A stretch of 64,000 bases of DNA from Gracilaria domingensis (GCA_022539475.1 VCMS01000152.1:62001-126000), one strand, 5' to 3'; counted from the stretch's first letter, positions 1 through 12,231 are shown. Program-made: numbers and translations. The notes: a model not told the origin generated them from the sequence alone.

Positions 1-248
1 CGATACGAAGTCTAAGAGCCAGGATGGACAATGCTGACATTGCCCATACGGACCTCAAAGAGGGCGTGGAGGATCTTAGACAGACTTTGGAACACGCCCA
101 AGTTAGGGAAGTCTCAGGAGATATTCGCCTTCTGAGGCAGGAAATGAATTTCTTCTTAGAAAGTTTTGGGACCCCGCAGGTTTTTGTTGACGACTAACGA
201 CAAACGGTTCAAGAATCTCGCATCGAGCGGCAACGATTACAAGCCAGG

Positions 249-1854
249 TTGGACAATCTGGAAGCAATTATCCGAATGGATGAAGATTTAGGAGCCGCGG
301 AACGGAACAAATCCGAATCGAAAGCCTCGGTACGTCGTTCCGATAAGCGGAGTCGCCGGAAGCCTAAGAAGGAGTCGCGCCATTTCTCGGATTCATCTGA
401 TTCTGACTCCGATAGTAGCTCGGATAGCTCGTCATCCTCGTCATCTTCCGATTCCTCGGCTAGTGACTATCATAAGAGTTCCCGTTCTACTCGGTCCAAG
501 GCTACTCATTCCACTGTTGGAGCTATTCGCACCCGCAAAAAGGGAAAGAGCCACCCTGGTTTGAAGGAGATCAAACCAACGAATCCGTTGTATCGGAAAT
601 TGCTTTCGTACCGTTGTTATCGGTTGCAGAACACTGCGTTGTCAAGGACCTCTAGAGGCACTGGAAAAGTTAGGGACTACATCCGTAGACTCGGCGTTAC
701 ACTCAACAAGAAAGAGTTTACAGGAGAGGACCCAATCATGGTGCTAGATTTCCTCGCGAGGTGTGTTTAAGAAGCGGACATCCTCGGTATGAGTGAGGGA
801 CAGGCGTTTATAACCCTCCCGTATTTCTGGATTGGCAGAAGATCAGTTCAAATCCGCACGCGGATCCTCGACAGCCCCTGATGAGGGTGGAGTCACTTGT
901 TGGCCCGAAGCGGTTCATTACCTTCTCAGGTCATACGCCACTGGTGACGCCATCCAAAAGGCTACCACAGCCCTGAGGGAGACGAAGCAACGACCGGATG
1001 AAGACGAGACGGCTTATTCAACGCGCCTGAACAAGGCCTTTCACCGTTGCGATAATGTACATCTTTCTCAGGAGAGATGTTCCATATTTGTTGATGGATT
1101 GGATTCCGCAATTAGGGCACTTGTCGCCCGACATAGGGAAGAGAAGAGGCGAGTTTCCTACCTAGAGCTCATACAGTATGCCCAGGCAGAAGGAGACACA
1201 CTCCGTGCACGGAGCTCTTCTCGATCTAAATCCCGAAGGGTCCTCTTCGCCGAGAAATCGGATTCTTCACTATCCCGTAGCCGTGGGAATCACTCCAGTA
1301 TTGGCCATGATAAGGTGAACCTCGTAGGTACTGAACTTGAGTCGACTGGCACATCGGACCTTCCCTCGACATCGGCACCGTCTTCGGACACTGACCCGGC
1401 GTTATACGCTCAGGGAAGCCGAGTTCCGGCAACTCCGATACCCTTTTCGGGTCGCAACATGAGGTTCAATCGCCCTGGATGGAGGGATACTGCTCCGCAA
1501 GGTCGTATGGACTTTCGCCCGCACGACAACCCGACCCAAGTGATCTGTTACGAGGGTTACCAATTTGGTCATATCTCAACACAGTGCACGTTCCCTCAGC
1601 GGGAGAGGTCAAAAATTATCGCTCAGTATGAGTTGCTCTCACCAGAGAATCAGGCTCGTGTTCCGAGAACATCCTATGAAGTGGCCAAGTTTGCATTGAA
1701 CCTTTATCAGGGAAATGGAGGAACCAACGTTGCTGTACTTAATCATACATCGGCCCAACCTTCGGTGGAACGACAAATACCCGCGAACGGGAATCAAATC
1801 GATGCCCAGGACGGGAATCGCCAGCAACAGGCGGTACCTGCTCCGAAAAACTAA
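249..1854 (+). pseudogene. Gag-like region of the left Gypsy element
   Basis: Low-complexity Ser/Asp-rich and Lys/Arg-rich stretches at about 300-550 are followed by a retrotransposon Gag-type core at about 850-1200 with the usual W/L/Y pattern. A zinc-knuckle-like Cys/His segment lies near 1540-1600. It directly precedes the protease-RT region of the same element. It is part of a broken element. Confidence 0.75.
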
Positions 1855-1856
1855 TC

Positions 1857-4800
1857 TTGGGAGTCTCCCCGGTGGGAGGGGCCTCTTCTGAGCCGAATGT
1901 GAAGACGCCCGAAGCGCCTTCGCTTCACTCCCCGGTCGTTAGAATCCTTACGAGGACGATGGCTGCCACAGACGTGGATTCAAAACACTGTAGTGTTTTA
2001 CGTCGCCCGTGGATACGGTCCCGCAACCTCCGTATCCCGGATCGAATCCTTGTTATGGCGAAAAGAAATTACAAGGCGTACGCCGATCTCGGCCTTTCCG
2101 CCCAATTTATGGTTCGTCAACTCGCGGTCCTAGACACAGGCGCTGCCCCCAACTTAATCCATCGGAGGCTAGTACCGCCCGCACTTCGGGAAACAATTCG
2201 TTTTGGTCCAGCATTGGATATCGCCGATGCGAACAATAATCCGATTCGGACGGCAGGCTACATAGCTCTCTTGGTGAGATTAGGAACCTGTTTGGTTAAA
2301 ATCGACTTTGTCGTCTGCGACTCAATAGCAACTCCGATCATTCTCGGCTGTGACTTTTGCGACCGCTTCGTGGAAGCAATCCGTCCGCGGAAACGAGAAG
2401 TGGAGATGGCGGATGGTTCCGTGTTGCCGATTGTTCGGAGACCTTTCAGAGCTGCTACGCAGAAACATGTCCCGTTACCGCTCGCCCAAAAAGCAGCCAA
2501 AGATGACATGGAGTCTACGAAGTTACGAGTCCTCAAAACCGTACCACTTCCGCCTGAGTCCCAGGTATGGGTTCATGTTACCACCAAACACTATGGTCTT
2601 CATATTGTACAACCGTTGCCGGCTCTCTATGAACAGCGCCAAATAGCCTTGGCTAATGGAGTCGTTATGATTCAACCGAATGAACCTTTCAAGGTAATGA
2701 TCGCCAATTTTGGCAGAACCACCCAGTGGTTAGTCAAGAACCAAGTTGTGGGCTCGGTGCCACCGCACCCTGCCGCGGTGATCCCTACTAAGATCCCCAT
2801 TGGGACGATTCTCGGAGTATCTGACCCTAAGGAGGGGGAGGAGACTGTTGATTCGCATGAGTTGGTCGCTACGGAGGTCACCGAAGAATCAGGTTCAGAT
2901 AATCCGAAACCTTCAGAGGTCAAGCCTGTGCCGCCGGGCAGTGAACAGACGGATCCTGTTGAGGAGTTAATGAAGCTCAATCTGGAGCATGTGCCTGAAT
3001 CCCATCAGGAGAAGCTTCGCGGGATGTTGCGCGAGTTTACGCCCATGTGGGATGGAACTCTGGGAACTATCAAGATCACGGAACATTGCATTGATCTACT
3101 TCCGAATACTCGCCCCATTTCTCAGCACCCTTACAGGGCAGGACCGAAGGCTCGGGAAGAAGAGAAAGCTCAAGTGGAGAAGATGCTGCGCGCTGGCGTC
3201 ATCGAACCCGCCCAATCCTCGTGGGCATCACCAGTAGTGTTGGTTCCGAACCCGGATGGCTCTTGGAGATTCTGTATCGATTACCGAAAGTTAAATACGG
3301 TCACTGTGAAGGATGTATATCCGATACCCCGGATGGATGAATATATCGATTCTCTAAGGAGCGCTAATATATTCGCCACCTTGGATGCTAATTGGGGATA
3401 TTGGGAGCTGCCCATCAGGGAAACAGACAAGGACAAGACAGGATTCGTATGCCACCAAGGTCTGTACCGTTTCCGGAGAATGCCCTTTGGGTTAACCAAT
3501 GCTCCCGCAACGTTCCAACGAGCGGTGGATATCCTCCTCGCAAGGTTCAAATGGACAACATGCTTCGTGTACCTAGACGACATTTTCGTGTTTTCCAATA
3601 ATCTGGATGACCATCTAGCCCACGTAAGGGATGTTATGCCCGTACTGCGTGACGCTGGAGTAACGTTGAAACTCAAGAAGTGTGAGTTCTTCACCGAATT
3701 GGTTAAATACCTGGGACATATTATCCGCCCCGGAAAACTGTCAATAGATGAAGTACGGGTCAAATCCTTCAAGGAGGCGAAGCACCCGACCACTCAGACG
3801 GAGTTACGATCCTTTTTAGGCTTATGTAACGTGTATCGGCGATTTGTTCCGAGCTTTGCGGACATAGCGTCACCGCTGAACAAACTCCTAACGAAAGGAC
3901 AGCCAGTCGACTTGGAGCCCTTTGGGGATGCAGAAGCGTCCGCCTTCGCGGCATTGGTTGATACAGTAACCTCTCCGCCAATCTTGGCGTTACCGAAGCC
4001 CGGGTTGCCGCATGAAGTTGACAGGGATGCTAGTGCGAACCAGGTTGGTTGTGCGTTGTTTCAGACCGACGAGAACGGTGAACGACACCCCATCCGGTAC
4101 TGGTCAAGGTCACTGAAAGTGCACGAAAGGAACTACTCGGTTTCCGAAAAAGAATGCCTCGCAGTAGTGTGGGCCTTGTCCACACTCAGGCCCTACTTCA
4201 TGGGAACCCATTTCCGGGTGCATACTGATCATGCGTGCCTCCGTTGGCTCATGGAAATCACCGAACCTTCGGGACGTTTGATGCGCTGGAGACTCCGATT
4301 GTCTGAATTCGACTTTGAAGTAGTGTATAAGAAAGGCTCCCTTAACTTACAGGCGAACACCTTATCCCGTCTGGGTACATTAGCAGAAGCAGAGCCTACG
4401 GAGGACACTGATATACCATGTTTTATGGTTGGAAACCTGGAAGGAGAAACTGAGATCCTATCGGATGGTGTGTGTGATGACATACTCGCCACACAAACGG
4501 TCGAACCGACACCCGGTTCATTCATACGCATTACTCCAGAGGAGATGATAAGGGAACAGCAAACGGGCCCCTTTTGCACCCAGGTGCGAGCCCGTTTGAA
4601 CTGTGGATACAGAATACCTTTTGAGGTTAATGATCAAGGATACCTCGTGAGGATGGTGGAATCTCGACCACAGGTGGTAGTACCACACTCCCTGCAGAGT
4701 CGTGTACTTCACTTGTCACACTACGTGAAGTTAGGAGCCCATCCGGGAGGTCGGAAACTGTATCTCACCTTGCGAAGGGACTTCTATTGGCTCGCTATGG

Positions 4801-6324
4801 CGTTTGACTGCTACGCGGTTCGTCGCTCCTGCCAGGACTGCGCCAAGAATGACATTAAACTCCGTAAGTACTCGAAGGAGTTGAAGCTATTCCCTGCACG
4901 GGCACCACTTGAATTCGTCGCCATCGAAATCTTGGGAGAACTCATCAAGACCCCAGAGGTAATCAATATCTGTTGGTCATAACCGACAGATTCTCCAAGT
5001 TGGTCAGGACAGTTCCGCTTAAACGGATCACCGCTGCTGCAGTGGCACAAGCCTTTGTGACCCACTGGGTGTTTGTCTATGGACCGCCTGTACAGCTACT
5101 ATCCGATAACGGCTCACAATTCACATCTAAGTTCTTTCAAGACGTGTGCCGGATCCTGGAAATAAGGAACTTGTTTGTAACTACATATCATCCCCAGGCG
5201 AATGGGCAGGTGGAAAGATTTAACCGAACTATACTCGGGACTTTGAGATCTTATGTCGCGGATCACCCCAAAACTTGGGACCTGTATACAGACGCAATAA
5301 CCTACGCGTACAACACCCAGGTTCATAGGGTAGCGTCATTATCACCATTCGAGTTGGTACTTTCGCGAATACCGCCACCCCTGGCAATCGAAGCGCAGCC
5401 AACATTGGATACGTTCCCCTCACCGAGTATGTATCGGGAAGCATGGAAAAATGGCTTACCAAGTTGGTACATATCACTCGGCGCTGAATGGAGAAAGCGC
5501 AGCTATCCTACAAACGGCACTTCGATAGCCGAATTCGGAGACCGTTGCCTCAATAGAGAGAAGGAGACCATGTGTTCCTCCGTAAGGAGTACTACAATCC
5601 TGAAAAGGAACGGCGCCACAAGTTATCGCCAATCGCGAGTGGACCCTATCGAGTAGTTTCCCTACAGGACAACACCGTCGTACTGGACATTGACAACCAG
5701 CACGAGCGGGTCTCCCGCGATCGCGTCTACCGCGCCCCGAGTCCTCTCCAGGAAGTCATCTCAACACCGGTAGCCGGAAATCCTGAAGCTGCTAGGCAGG
5801 ATGGCGCCGCACGCTCGGAGGACACTGTTCACCGACCTTCGGTTCTTCCTCACCCGCAGCGCGGTCTTTCTGACCTACCTGAAGTCTCAGAGGCATTCAA
5901 AGGTAACTCTACCCTCTCTCGGGCTACTCCTACCAACTCAATTAGAGTTCACCCACCGCACTCGGTTATCTCTGACGCTGACGTATCGCACCCTAAAGAG
6001 GGGGAGGAAGCTGGAAATCGCTCTCGTATGTCGGCCGCTCCGGCATCGTCAGCACCCAACCGAGGCGCACGGTCACCGACAGGGATAGAAGCCCAAGCTG
6101 GGAGTCGGAACGCTAACGAGACAACCCGAACAGTATTCGCCGACCCGGCCAGAACCACCGCCAGTACGGAAGGAAGAACCCAGGAAGGGGAAGAAGCAGC
6201 TCAGGTTAGCAAGCCCGTTGGGGATCCGTCCAAATCCATGGATCGCAGCGCAACGCGCCCGCGTAATGGGCAAGGTTCCGAGAGAACGGCGAAAGCAGTT
6301 TCAGCGGACCCACTCATGGGGTAA
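1857..6324 (+). pseudogene. Pol region of the left Gypsy element (PR-RT-RNase H-IN)
   Basis: Protease has its LDTGA active-site motif near 2135. Reverse transcriptase has YLDD near 3570. RNase H of Ty3/Gypsy type covers about 4000-4300, including the TDHACLRWL stretch. The integrase has an HHCC-like zinc region near 4710-4850, a DDE core whose conserved parts (SDNGSQF, YHPQANGQVERFNR) lie near 5100-5225, and a GPYRVV..LDI module near 5640-5700. A Ser/Pro/Thr-rich tail follows. This is a broken part of the element described above. Confidence 0.92.
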
Positions 6325-6663
6325 ACGGATAAGAATCCCAAAGGGAGCAGCCTGTAGCAGGCAAATGAAGCTGGAGACACTGGAAGTTGAAGCCGGAAAG
6401 CCGGAAGAAGAAGGCAGAAGTAACCCCATAGGGCAAGCATGAAGCACATAGGACTGCAAGTGCGGCGCCCGAAATAACGGCGTAAAATCCACGTCTGTGG
6501 CGTGCATGCGTGGCCGCCCAGGCGGGAGATAGGAGATTGGTGACTGTAATCACGTGCCGCGGCGAGCGCCTGGCACGTGCCACCCCGTGGCCATTCACCG
6601 GTTTCAGGCAATGTGTTGAACCGTTTTCGGTACGTGTGACGCACGCACCCTCACGCCCAGCCA

Positions 6664-7218
6664 ATGAAGATGGATGGCAACGCGCCGTGGCCCGGCAATC
6701 CGCCACCCTGCTCAGTGAGCGTGTTTGCAAGCTTCTCCGTCACAACGGCTTCTCCCCGTCGAAGAAGACACGACACTCGAATTCGAGACGCGACCGTCAG
6801 TCGGCCTGTCGCCCTTCGGGCAAGAGACGCGGAAAGCCGAACTCGGAAGTTACCGCATCTCCGTCACAACGGCAGTTGCCATCGTGGTGACCCCACGCAG
6901 TGTCTCCGAGATCGGATTGTATCTGAGTATCCCCTTGTACTCATCGGAGTGAAAGCCTACGCGAGCCCGATGGCGGGAAGAACCGAAGCGATGTCCGAAG
7001 ACGGAAAGGACCTTTTCGAGTTCGTCATCGACCGCATCGTGAAGCACGACTATGCCCACGACGGGACGCTACTCTACCGAGTCCTTTGGTACGGCTACCC
7101 CCCAGCGAACGACACATGGGAGCCTATTGAGCACCTTCCGAGGTCAAAGGTAATCTCATACCACCGCCGGACCCGGACGGAACTCCCCACAACCCTGGAC
7201 AATGCCCAGGTGGGTTAG
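6664..7218 (+). pseudogene. Chromodomain at the end of the left Gypsy pol
   Basis: The segment at about 7010-7180 reads as a chromodomain: FVIDRIVKHDY, then YRVLWYGYP and DTWEPIEHL, with the aromatic positions typical of a methyl-lysine reader. Such a domain at the end of integrase is known from chromoviruses, where it is thought to guide insertion toward chromatin marks. The right-hand element has the same domain in the same place (63004-63999). Confidence 0.8.
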
Positions 7219-7589
7219 ACCGTCACCGGTAGACTACTGTGGTGAGCGTCACCGCTCCGCGGTTAGTTGGAAAGGACTCTGAGGAGTATAGAAGAAGGAG
7301 CTCCTCTATGTATATTAGGAGAGAAGAACTGTAACACCGAACTGTCGGTTCAGTACCGTCACACGGTGTTGCCACGAAGTAGAAGTAGAAGAAGATCTAA
7401 GAAGCGCCACGTATGGCTAAGAAGTATCCTGGAAAGGAAGCGAAGATGAAGATGAAGCTCGCAGTCGAGAAGATGAAGATGAAGAAGCCTCACAGAGGAC
7501 TAGCGGAAGGAAGGTACCCCTAATGGGTTTGATTTACTCGAAGAAGTCGCAAGCTACAGCGGAATCCACCGCTACTCGGTGTGATCCTG
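7219..7589. other. Purine-rich spacer between sense pol and antisense ORF
   Basis: About 370 bases without a gene separate the chromodomain from the convergent antisense region. It contains A/G-rich runs with GAAGATGAAGATGAAG-type repeats around 7370-7490. A polypurine tract would normally abut the 3' LTR, but here about 2.4 kb follows, so the run is more likely low-complexity sequence. Confidence 0.5.
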
Positions 7590-9550
7590 TTATCCCGCAG
7601 AGGGCCCAGCGCCACCCATGCTAGGGTTCTGACTCAAGTACTGGTTGGCCAGCGCCGTCATCTGTGCCGCATCGGTCATATCCTCCGGGATCGGAACCCC
7701 CATGCCTATCAGGCTAGAGCGAAGAGCCGACACTTGGTTCGGCACAGTACCCGCAGACGGTGTAGTGATATTCCACCCTGCTGGGGCCTGAGCTCCTCCT
7801 GCCGGATTCGGCGTTCCAACCCCTGCCGTATTCGGCACGCCTACCAAAAGGGCTTGGCCACCGTCGTTGACGTCCTCGCCGTGGTCCAACGTTGGATCAT
7901 CACAGTCAATGGGCGGAGCATAGTCCTCAGGGAAGACGAACCCCATCGGGTCACCAACTGGGACTGCCCTCTGAACCTGCGACATGGCTTCGGCCTGCTG
8001 TTCCGAAATGAACTGCCGTTCCCACGGATCGTAGTACACCCAAACTCCTGAGCGAGTAGCAACTCGTCCCGGAGATCGGTCATTCCATCTTGGAGTCTCA
8101 TCGGGCTGCCAGCGCACCGGAACTCGGTCCCAATCTACGTGCTCTATCGCCCCCAAGAGAGTTCCGACTTCGTCCTGGTTCGCTTCTGACCCAAGGGGAT
8201 AGTTAAATCAAGCCGATTGATAATCTATCGGAGCAAAGGAGGCAAGTACCAGACTCTGTAATGGTCATAAACATCCCAAAGGAGATGAGCCGCTAGGCGG
8301 GCACCCCATTGAGCCGCCACTAAGGCCCAATAACCCGACTGAGGATCGCCAATCAATCGAGAGCCGATGTAATAGATCGACGGAGGGAGCTCCGCGAAGC
8401 ACCCTCTGGGGACCTCAACACGACTCCACCAGGAGGGAAGCCCAACGAACCGGGAAGGTAACGCGTTGTGACGCAGGCGCTCCGTCTCCAAGTGTGGATA
8501 GGGAACCAAGTAGCCCGTTCGGGAACGCATACCTCTCTCGAACCGAACTCGGCGCTCGAAATCGTACAGGTTTCTGTTGAGACGCCTCCGAAGGTACCGG
8601 AACTCAGCCCTAAAAAGGGGACGACTCCATAGGAGCATATCGGGATCGATCCTCGGCGTGTCGGCACGAAACTCATCTTCCGGAAACTCGGCTAAAGCAT
8701 CTCCATAAGAGCGTTCACCGTACGTACGGTAGTGAGAGACATCGAAGTCATACTCCGGCGGAACGGCGTGCTCTCCCTGAACTCGGTGTACGCGTTCGTA
8801 CGCTAAGCGTGCCATATCTCCTCGAGCGGTATCCATCGATTCGCCGCGCGCGCGGAAGATCAAGTGAGGTTCAACCGCTATGCGGGTCTGCCAATCGCGA
8901 GAGCGCACTATATCGCGTCGAATCCCACCTGGGAGCATTCCGTTTGCATCGGCATACGAGTCAATGAGCGCCTCATCGTTGACCGCTGTCGGGTGGAACC
9001 ACGGAGCGCGTGAGAAGATAACACCATCCCTGCGGGGCGAACGATTGAGCAACGACTCGCGCGAGATCCAACCTCTGGCGTTCACCGTTAACGGCATCGC
9101 TTGCTCATTGTTCCAAGCTACCGCCTCCACGTCAGGAGCCTGGGGAGCCGCGTTCGGAGGATAGCCCTGCATTGGAATCGGATACGGAACACCCGCGTGG
9201 GGAACCTGATAGTACTGCGCGCCCGGAGGGTGATAAGCCGGCTGCTGCATCGGATGCCCTTGAGGGAGCGGCGCGGAACTGAAGCCACCAAGGTACCCCG
9301 GGTGGGCTTGCATCGGAGGCCCTTGGAAGGGAGGAACTTGAGGTTGACTACCCTGCTGGGGATTGCCGCTCGCAGGAGCACCAGACGCCGCGCCTTGCGG
9401 AACTGCAGACGCCGACGCCCCTGGCAACGGATTGGTCGGAAAAGGGTTCATGCCTGAAGGAGGAAATTCGCTCGTATTCAGATGACTTGAGTACTGTAAG
9501 ATCTCTGCGAGCTCTGTTATTGATGAAACCGAAAGCGCGGTACCCACCAT
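7590..9550 (-). CDS. Antisense coding region of the left Gypsy element, unknown function
   Basis: This is a long coding region opposite to gag-pol, between the chromodomain and the presumed 3' LTR. The N-terminal part is rich in Pro/Gln/Gly/Tyr, and the remainder is rich in Arg/Trp/Tyr. Candidate starts are ATG at 9550 or 9451; a TATAAATAA lies just upstream of the former. No known family was recognised, and I see no signal peptide or clear membrane segment. Short motifs (LLWSRPL, RTGYLV, PPSIYYIG, VDWDRVP, YYDPWERQF) match, in the same order, the antisense ORF of the right element at 60638-62380 (IAWEVPL, RTGHGV, PPIAAYYTG, IDWDKTP, WYDFENDRF). In this copy it is carried on two neighbouring ORFs and may be broken. 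Homology of the two is by eye. Confidence 0.6.
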
Positions 9551-9950
9551 CGTGTGCGGGTTATTTATACAACGCCGACTGCGCCTTCCTCTTCGCCCGC
9601 GACGGGAATGCTGGTCTAAGAAGGGGGAGATGTGGAGCAAACACGATCCGGTAATCGGCGCAAGATGCATCTCATAATGAGCACTAACCCCCTTGGGTGA
9701 CGTGGCGCACACTATGAATGGTACCCCCATTTTTTGGTTAATTTTTGGAAGAAGTTTCAGGAACCTCTGCGGGTAGAAGTGGGAATTGGCTCTCGGACAC
9801 GAGCGGTTGCTGGACTTCGTAGTCGACGTGTATTGTAGATACTCAAGGTGTGCCCGCCGGGGTGTGCATAGGAACCCTGACACTGGGTTATACACGTGTT
9901 CGAACCTCGAGAGATACACACCACAACTGTAGTTAGTAGTAGCTTGATTC

Positions 9951-10621
9951 TTGGTAGATTACTATATAGGCTCGAGCCATCTCGCCCTGGAGCCCACCAA
10001 GTAAACTCACCTGAGTCGCGTCCTATCTCCCAGGACCGGGCTATAGATATTGTTGCCTACGTAGGTTCATTACTCCTCGCGGAGGGTAACCACGACTGGT
10101 CTCGACATATCTACCCCTCAGGGTCCTTAAGGAAGCCTACGCTTGCACCTACTGTTGGTTTCTTGCTATTGTTCCGATATCGGCTAACGTCGAGCGTCTT
10201 GGCCAAGGAGTGGCGTCGCTCTGGACACAGTCGCCTGGTTTAGGTACCGCTTCCGCCCCCGTACGGGTATTCTTTGGCCCCACTTTGGTACATTCTGTTG
10301 GCACCACTGCGTGGTCGTCGCGCCGCTGTCGGCCCTGTTTCCGCCGGTTGGCGCGGGCCGTAGCTTCGCTCCGTGGTCGGTTTCTGTGTACACCGTCCAC
10401 ACGGTTGAGTGTTCGTGATCCCATCTCTTGGGCTCTATCTCGTCACCCACTTGGGCTCCGCTCCTTTCTCGATTTCACCTCTGTAGGTATAGCCAGTCAC
10501 CGTCTCCGGTCTTACATCCGGCTTGCTTCTCGCTTGAGCACGGACAGAGGGCTGTGTCGCTGAGACTGCCCATATAGGGAGCAGGACTCGGACATCCTGT
10601 GGATCATCCCCATTTCTGGGT
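9951..10621 (+). repeat. Probable 3' LTR zone of the left Gypsy element
   Basis: The stretch is gene-free and lies at the right end of the element, just before unrelated recombinase-like sequence begins. A TATATAGG-like box occurs near 9962. Without the 5' LTR in the window the ends and target duplication cannot be set, so only the approximate zone is given. Confidence 0.35.
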
Positions 10622-11143
10622 TTGCTCTACATTCCTTCGGAAACCTTCTTCGACGAGAACCCATTAATCGCTGCGACCATTAACGCGGCCACGCAGCTAA
10701 AGTACATGTCCGCTTATGAAAGGTTTCGCACAGCATGCGCCACCATAAGGCCCGACAACATCTCTATGAACCAGCTGATATCTGTGTACATCTTAAAGCG
10801 CTACCTTAGCGATTCAAGACCAAACTAGCGCCAATAATTGTCAAACCTGCTTTGCATGTTGTTATTAATGTTTCCCAACCACGGACAAGAGTTCTGTCTT
10901 GCCCGACGTTGCCTAAAAGTCTATAAACACCTCGAACCATCCTCCAGTGCAGCTCCGATCTCAAAAGAATTCAAATTCGCTTTTGCGTGGCGTTTGACAC
11001 AGCAACATCTCTGTCACTCGGCAGCAGCTCTTCTCTTTTGCTACGGAGGCTGCTTGAGAGTCTCTGAAGCTCTGAATTTTCCATGGTCTCGGATCGCGTT
11101 TCCGGGAGATATTCGAATGACCTCCTTTGTGCATTGTGCATAA
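10622..11143 (+). pseudogene. Tyrosine-recombinase remnant (DIRS- or Crypton-like)
   Basis: Two neighbouring stretches resemble a tyrosine recombinase. The first looks like the helical core-binding part. The second contains LLFCYGGCLRVSEALNFPW, which matches the box I arginine region (G-x-R-x-S/T-E) that starts the catalytic domain of these enzymes. The remainder of the catalytic domain is absent. In eukaryotes such enzymes occur in DIRS-like retroelements and Crypton transposons; which of the two cannot be told here. It abuts the end of the Gypsy element, so that insertion may have cut it. It is a short, broken fossil. Confidence 0.55.
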
Positions 11144-11833
11144 ATTCTAGGAGAACAAATTTCAGGCAGAAAGCTATCAAATACACAAAACGTTTCTTCA
11201 AGTAAGCTCCGCACTGTATTAGAATCTATTCTATGCTGGCGCTTTACGTCCAAATAGCTAGCTGCAGCCATAAAACGTAGCGTCACAAATAACATTACTT
11301 CAACGTTGAGTGCCGTAGAAGCCTGGCTACGAGATTGCTCTCAGCGTTTTAAAAAAGGTCGAAGCGTGTCTGCCGGGAGACAAAACTGTGCTTTTGTCAT
11401 GCGGTACATGCGACAAGATTGTTCTCATAAAATAATTTTTATGTGATGCTCCACGTCAAATATGGGTCGTGGAAGCGGAGTTCGCAAAAGATGAGAGGAG
11501 TGAGAGTCATTCTGAAGAGCAAAGAACAAACTGGCAAGCAAAACTCGCTTATGTTTTGACGCATGTGATTTGAGAATGCTCCGCAATATGTAGGGTCTGC
11601 ACAAGGCACGTCGGAGAACCGCGCGGTTGCCGAGGTTTGCCATCAGTGAGAAAACAACGTCGCGCGGTGGAGACTGCTTTCGTAGGGTTGGATTCACTCG
11701 GACAGAGAGTTGTGAGCTGTCTCTTTACACCGCACGCAACCTTTACGGAAACCACAAAAGTGACCTCTTACAGAGCGGCCGGCGTTCACTACTTTCCAAT
11801 TTTTCATTTCGTAAACTCCTGGAACGCCCCTGA
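11144..11833. other. Gene-free spacer before the Harbinger element
   Basis: I find no supported gene on either strand. Short open frames here have no recognisable motifs. The only feature is the right border, where the TGA target duplication of the Harbinger element sits at 11831-11833. Confidence 0.6.
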
Positions 11834-11970
11834 GGGGGTGTCTACATCAAAAATGGACATTTCAAAATGCGACACGGAGCGTTTTCCGCCGGCCCCAATG
11901 ATTTGTCCCGACTAAAATCGGTGGTGACGGAGCCCAGTGTAGACACGACCGGAATCGTTTCGGACAGGAA

Positions 11971-12231
11971 GTCGTTCTGGCGGGAAACAAGACCACGCAA
12001 ACAGCAGAGCGATTCTCAGAACTCAATAAAAGCTCCAGTGATGTCCCCATTGTCCAAAGTCGTTCTGGCGGGAAACATGACACCGCAAACAGCAGAGCGA
12101 TTCTCAGAACTCAATAAAAGCTCCAGTGATGTCCCCATTGTCCAAAGTCGTTCTGGCGGGAAACAAAACACCGCAAACAGCAGAGCGATTCTCAGAACTC
12201 AATAAAAGCTCCAGTGATGTCCCCATTGTCC
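11971..12231 (+). repeat. Tandem repeat, 88 bp x 3, subterminal in Harbinger
   Basis: Units start at 11971, 12059 and 12147, each opening with GTCGTTCTGGCGGGAAAC. The copies differ at only a few bases near the 5' part of the unit; the last unit is a few bases short. They lie between the left inverted repeat and the MYB-like gene. Subterminal repeats in DNA transposons often bind the transposase or its helper protein; that role is inference here. Confidence 0.92.

Larger units (their letters stand above)
1..10630 (+). mobile_element. Ty3/Gypsy LTR retrotransposon with chromodomain (fossil, left end outside window)
   Basis: Parts in order on the plus strand are a Gag-like region, then protease, reverse transcriptase, RNase H, integrase with a GPY/F-type tail, and a chromodomain. 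This is the domain order of chromodomain-bearing Ty3/Gypsy elements (chromoviruses). Behind the chromodomain lies a long coding region on the opposite strand. The 5' LTR and the beginning lie left of position 1. The 3' LTR probably lies within about 9950-10630, but its edges cannot be fixed without the other LTR. The element is broken, with roughly three to five breaks in the gag-pol frames. Much of the protein sequence is still clear, so it looks fairly young. Confidence 0.9.

Noticed and set aside
7430-7500. GA-rich run as the polypurine tract of the left Gypsy element
   Set aside because: It lies about 2.4 kb before the presumed 3' LTR, whereas a polypurine tract should abut it; more likely low-complexity sequence.
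11971-12231. Possible CRISPR-like or satellite array
   Set aside because: Units are directly adjacent with no spacers and lie inside a DNA transposon, so this is a subterminal tandem repeat.
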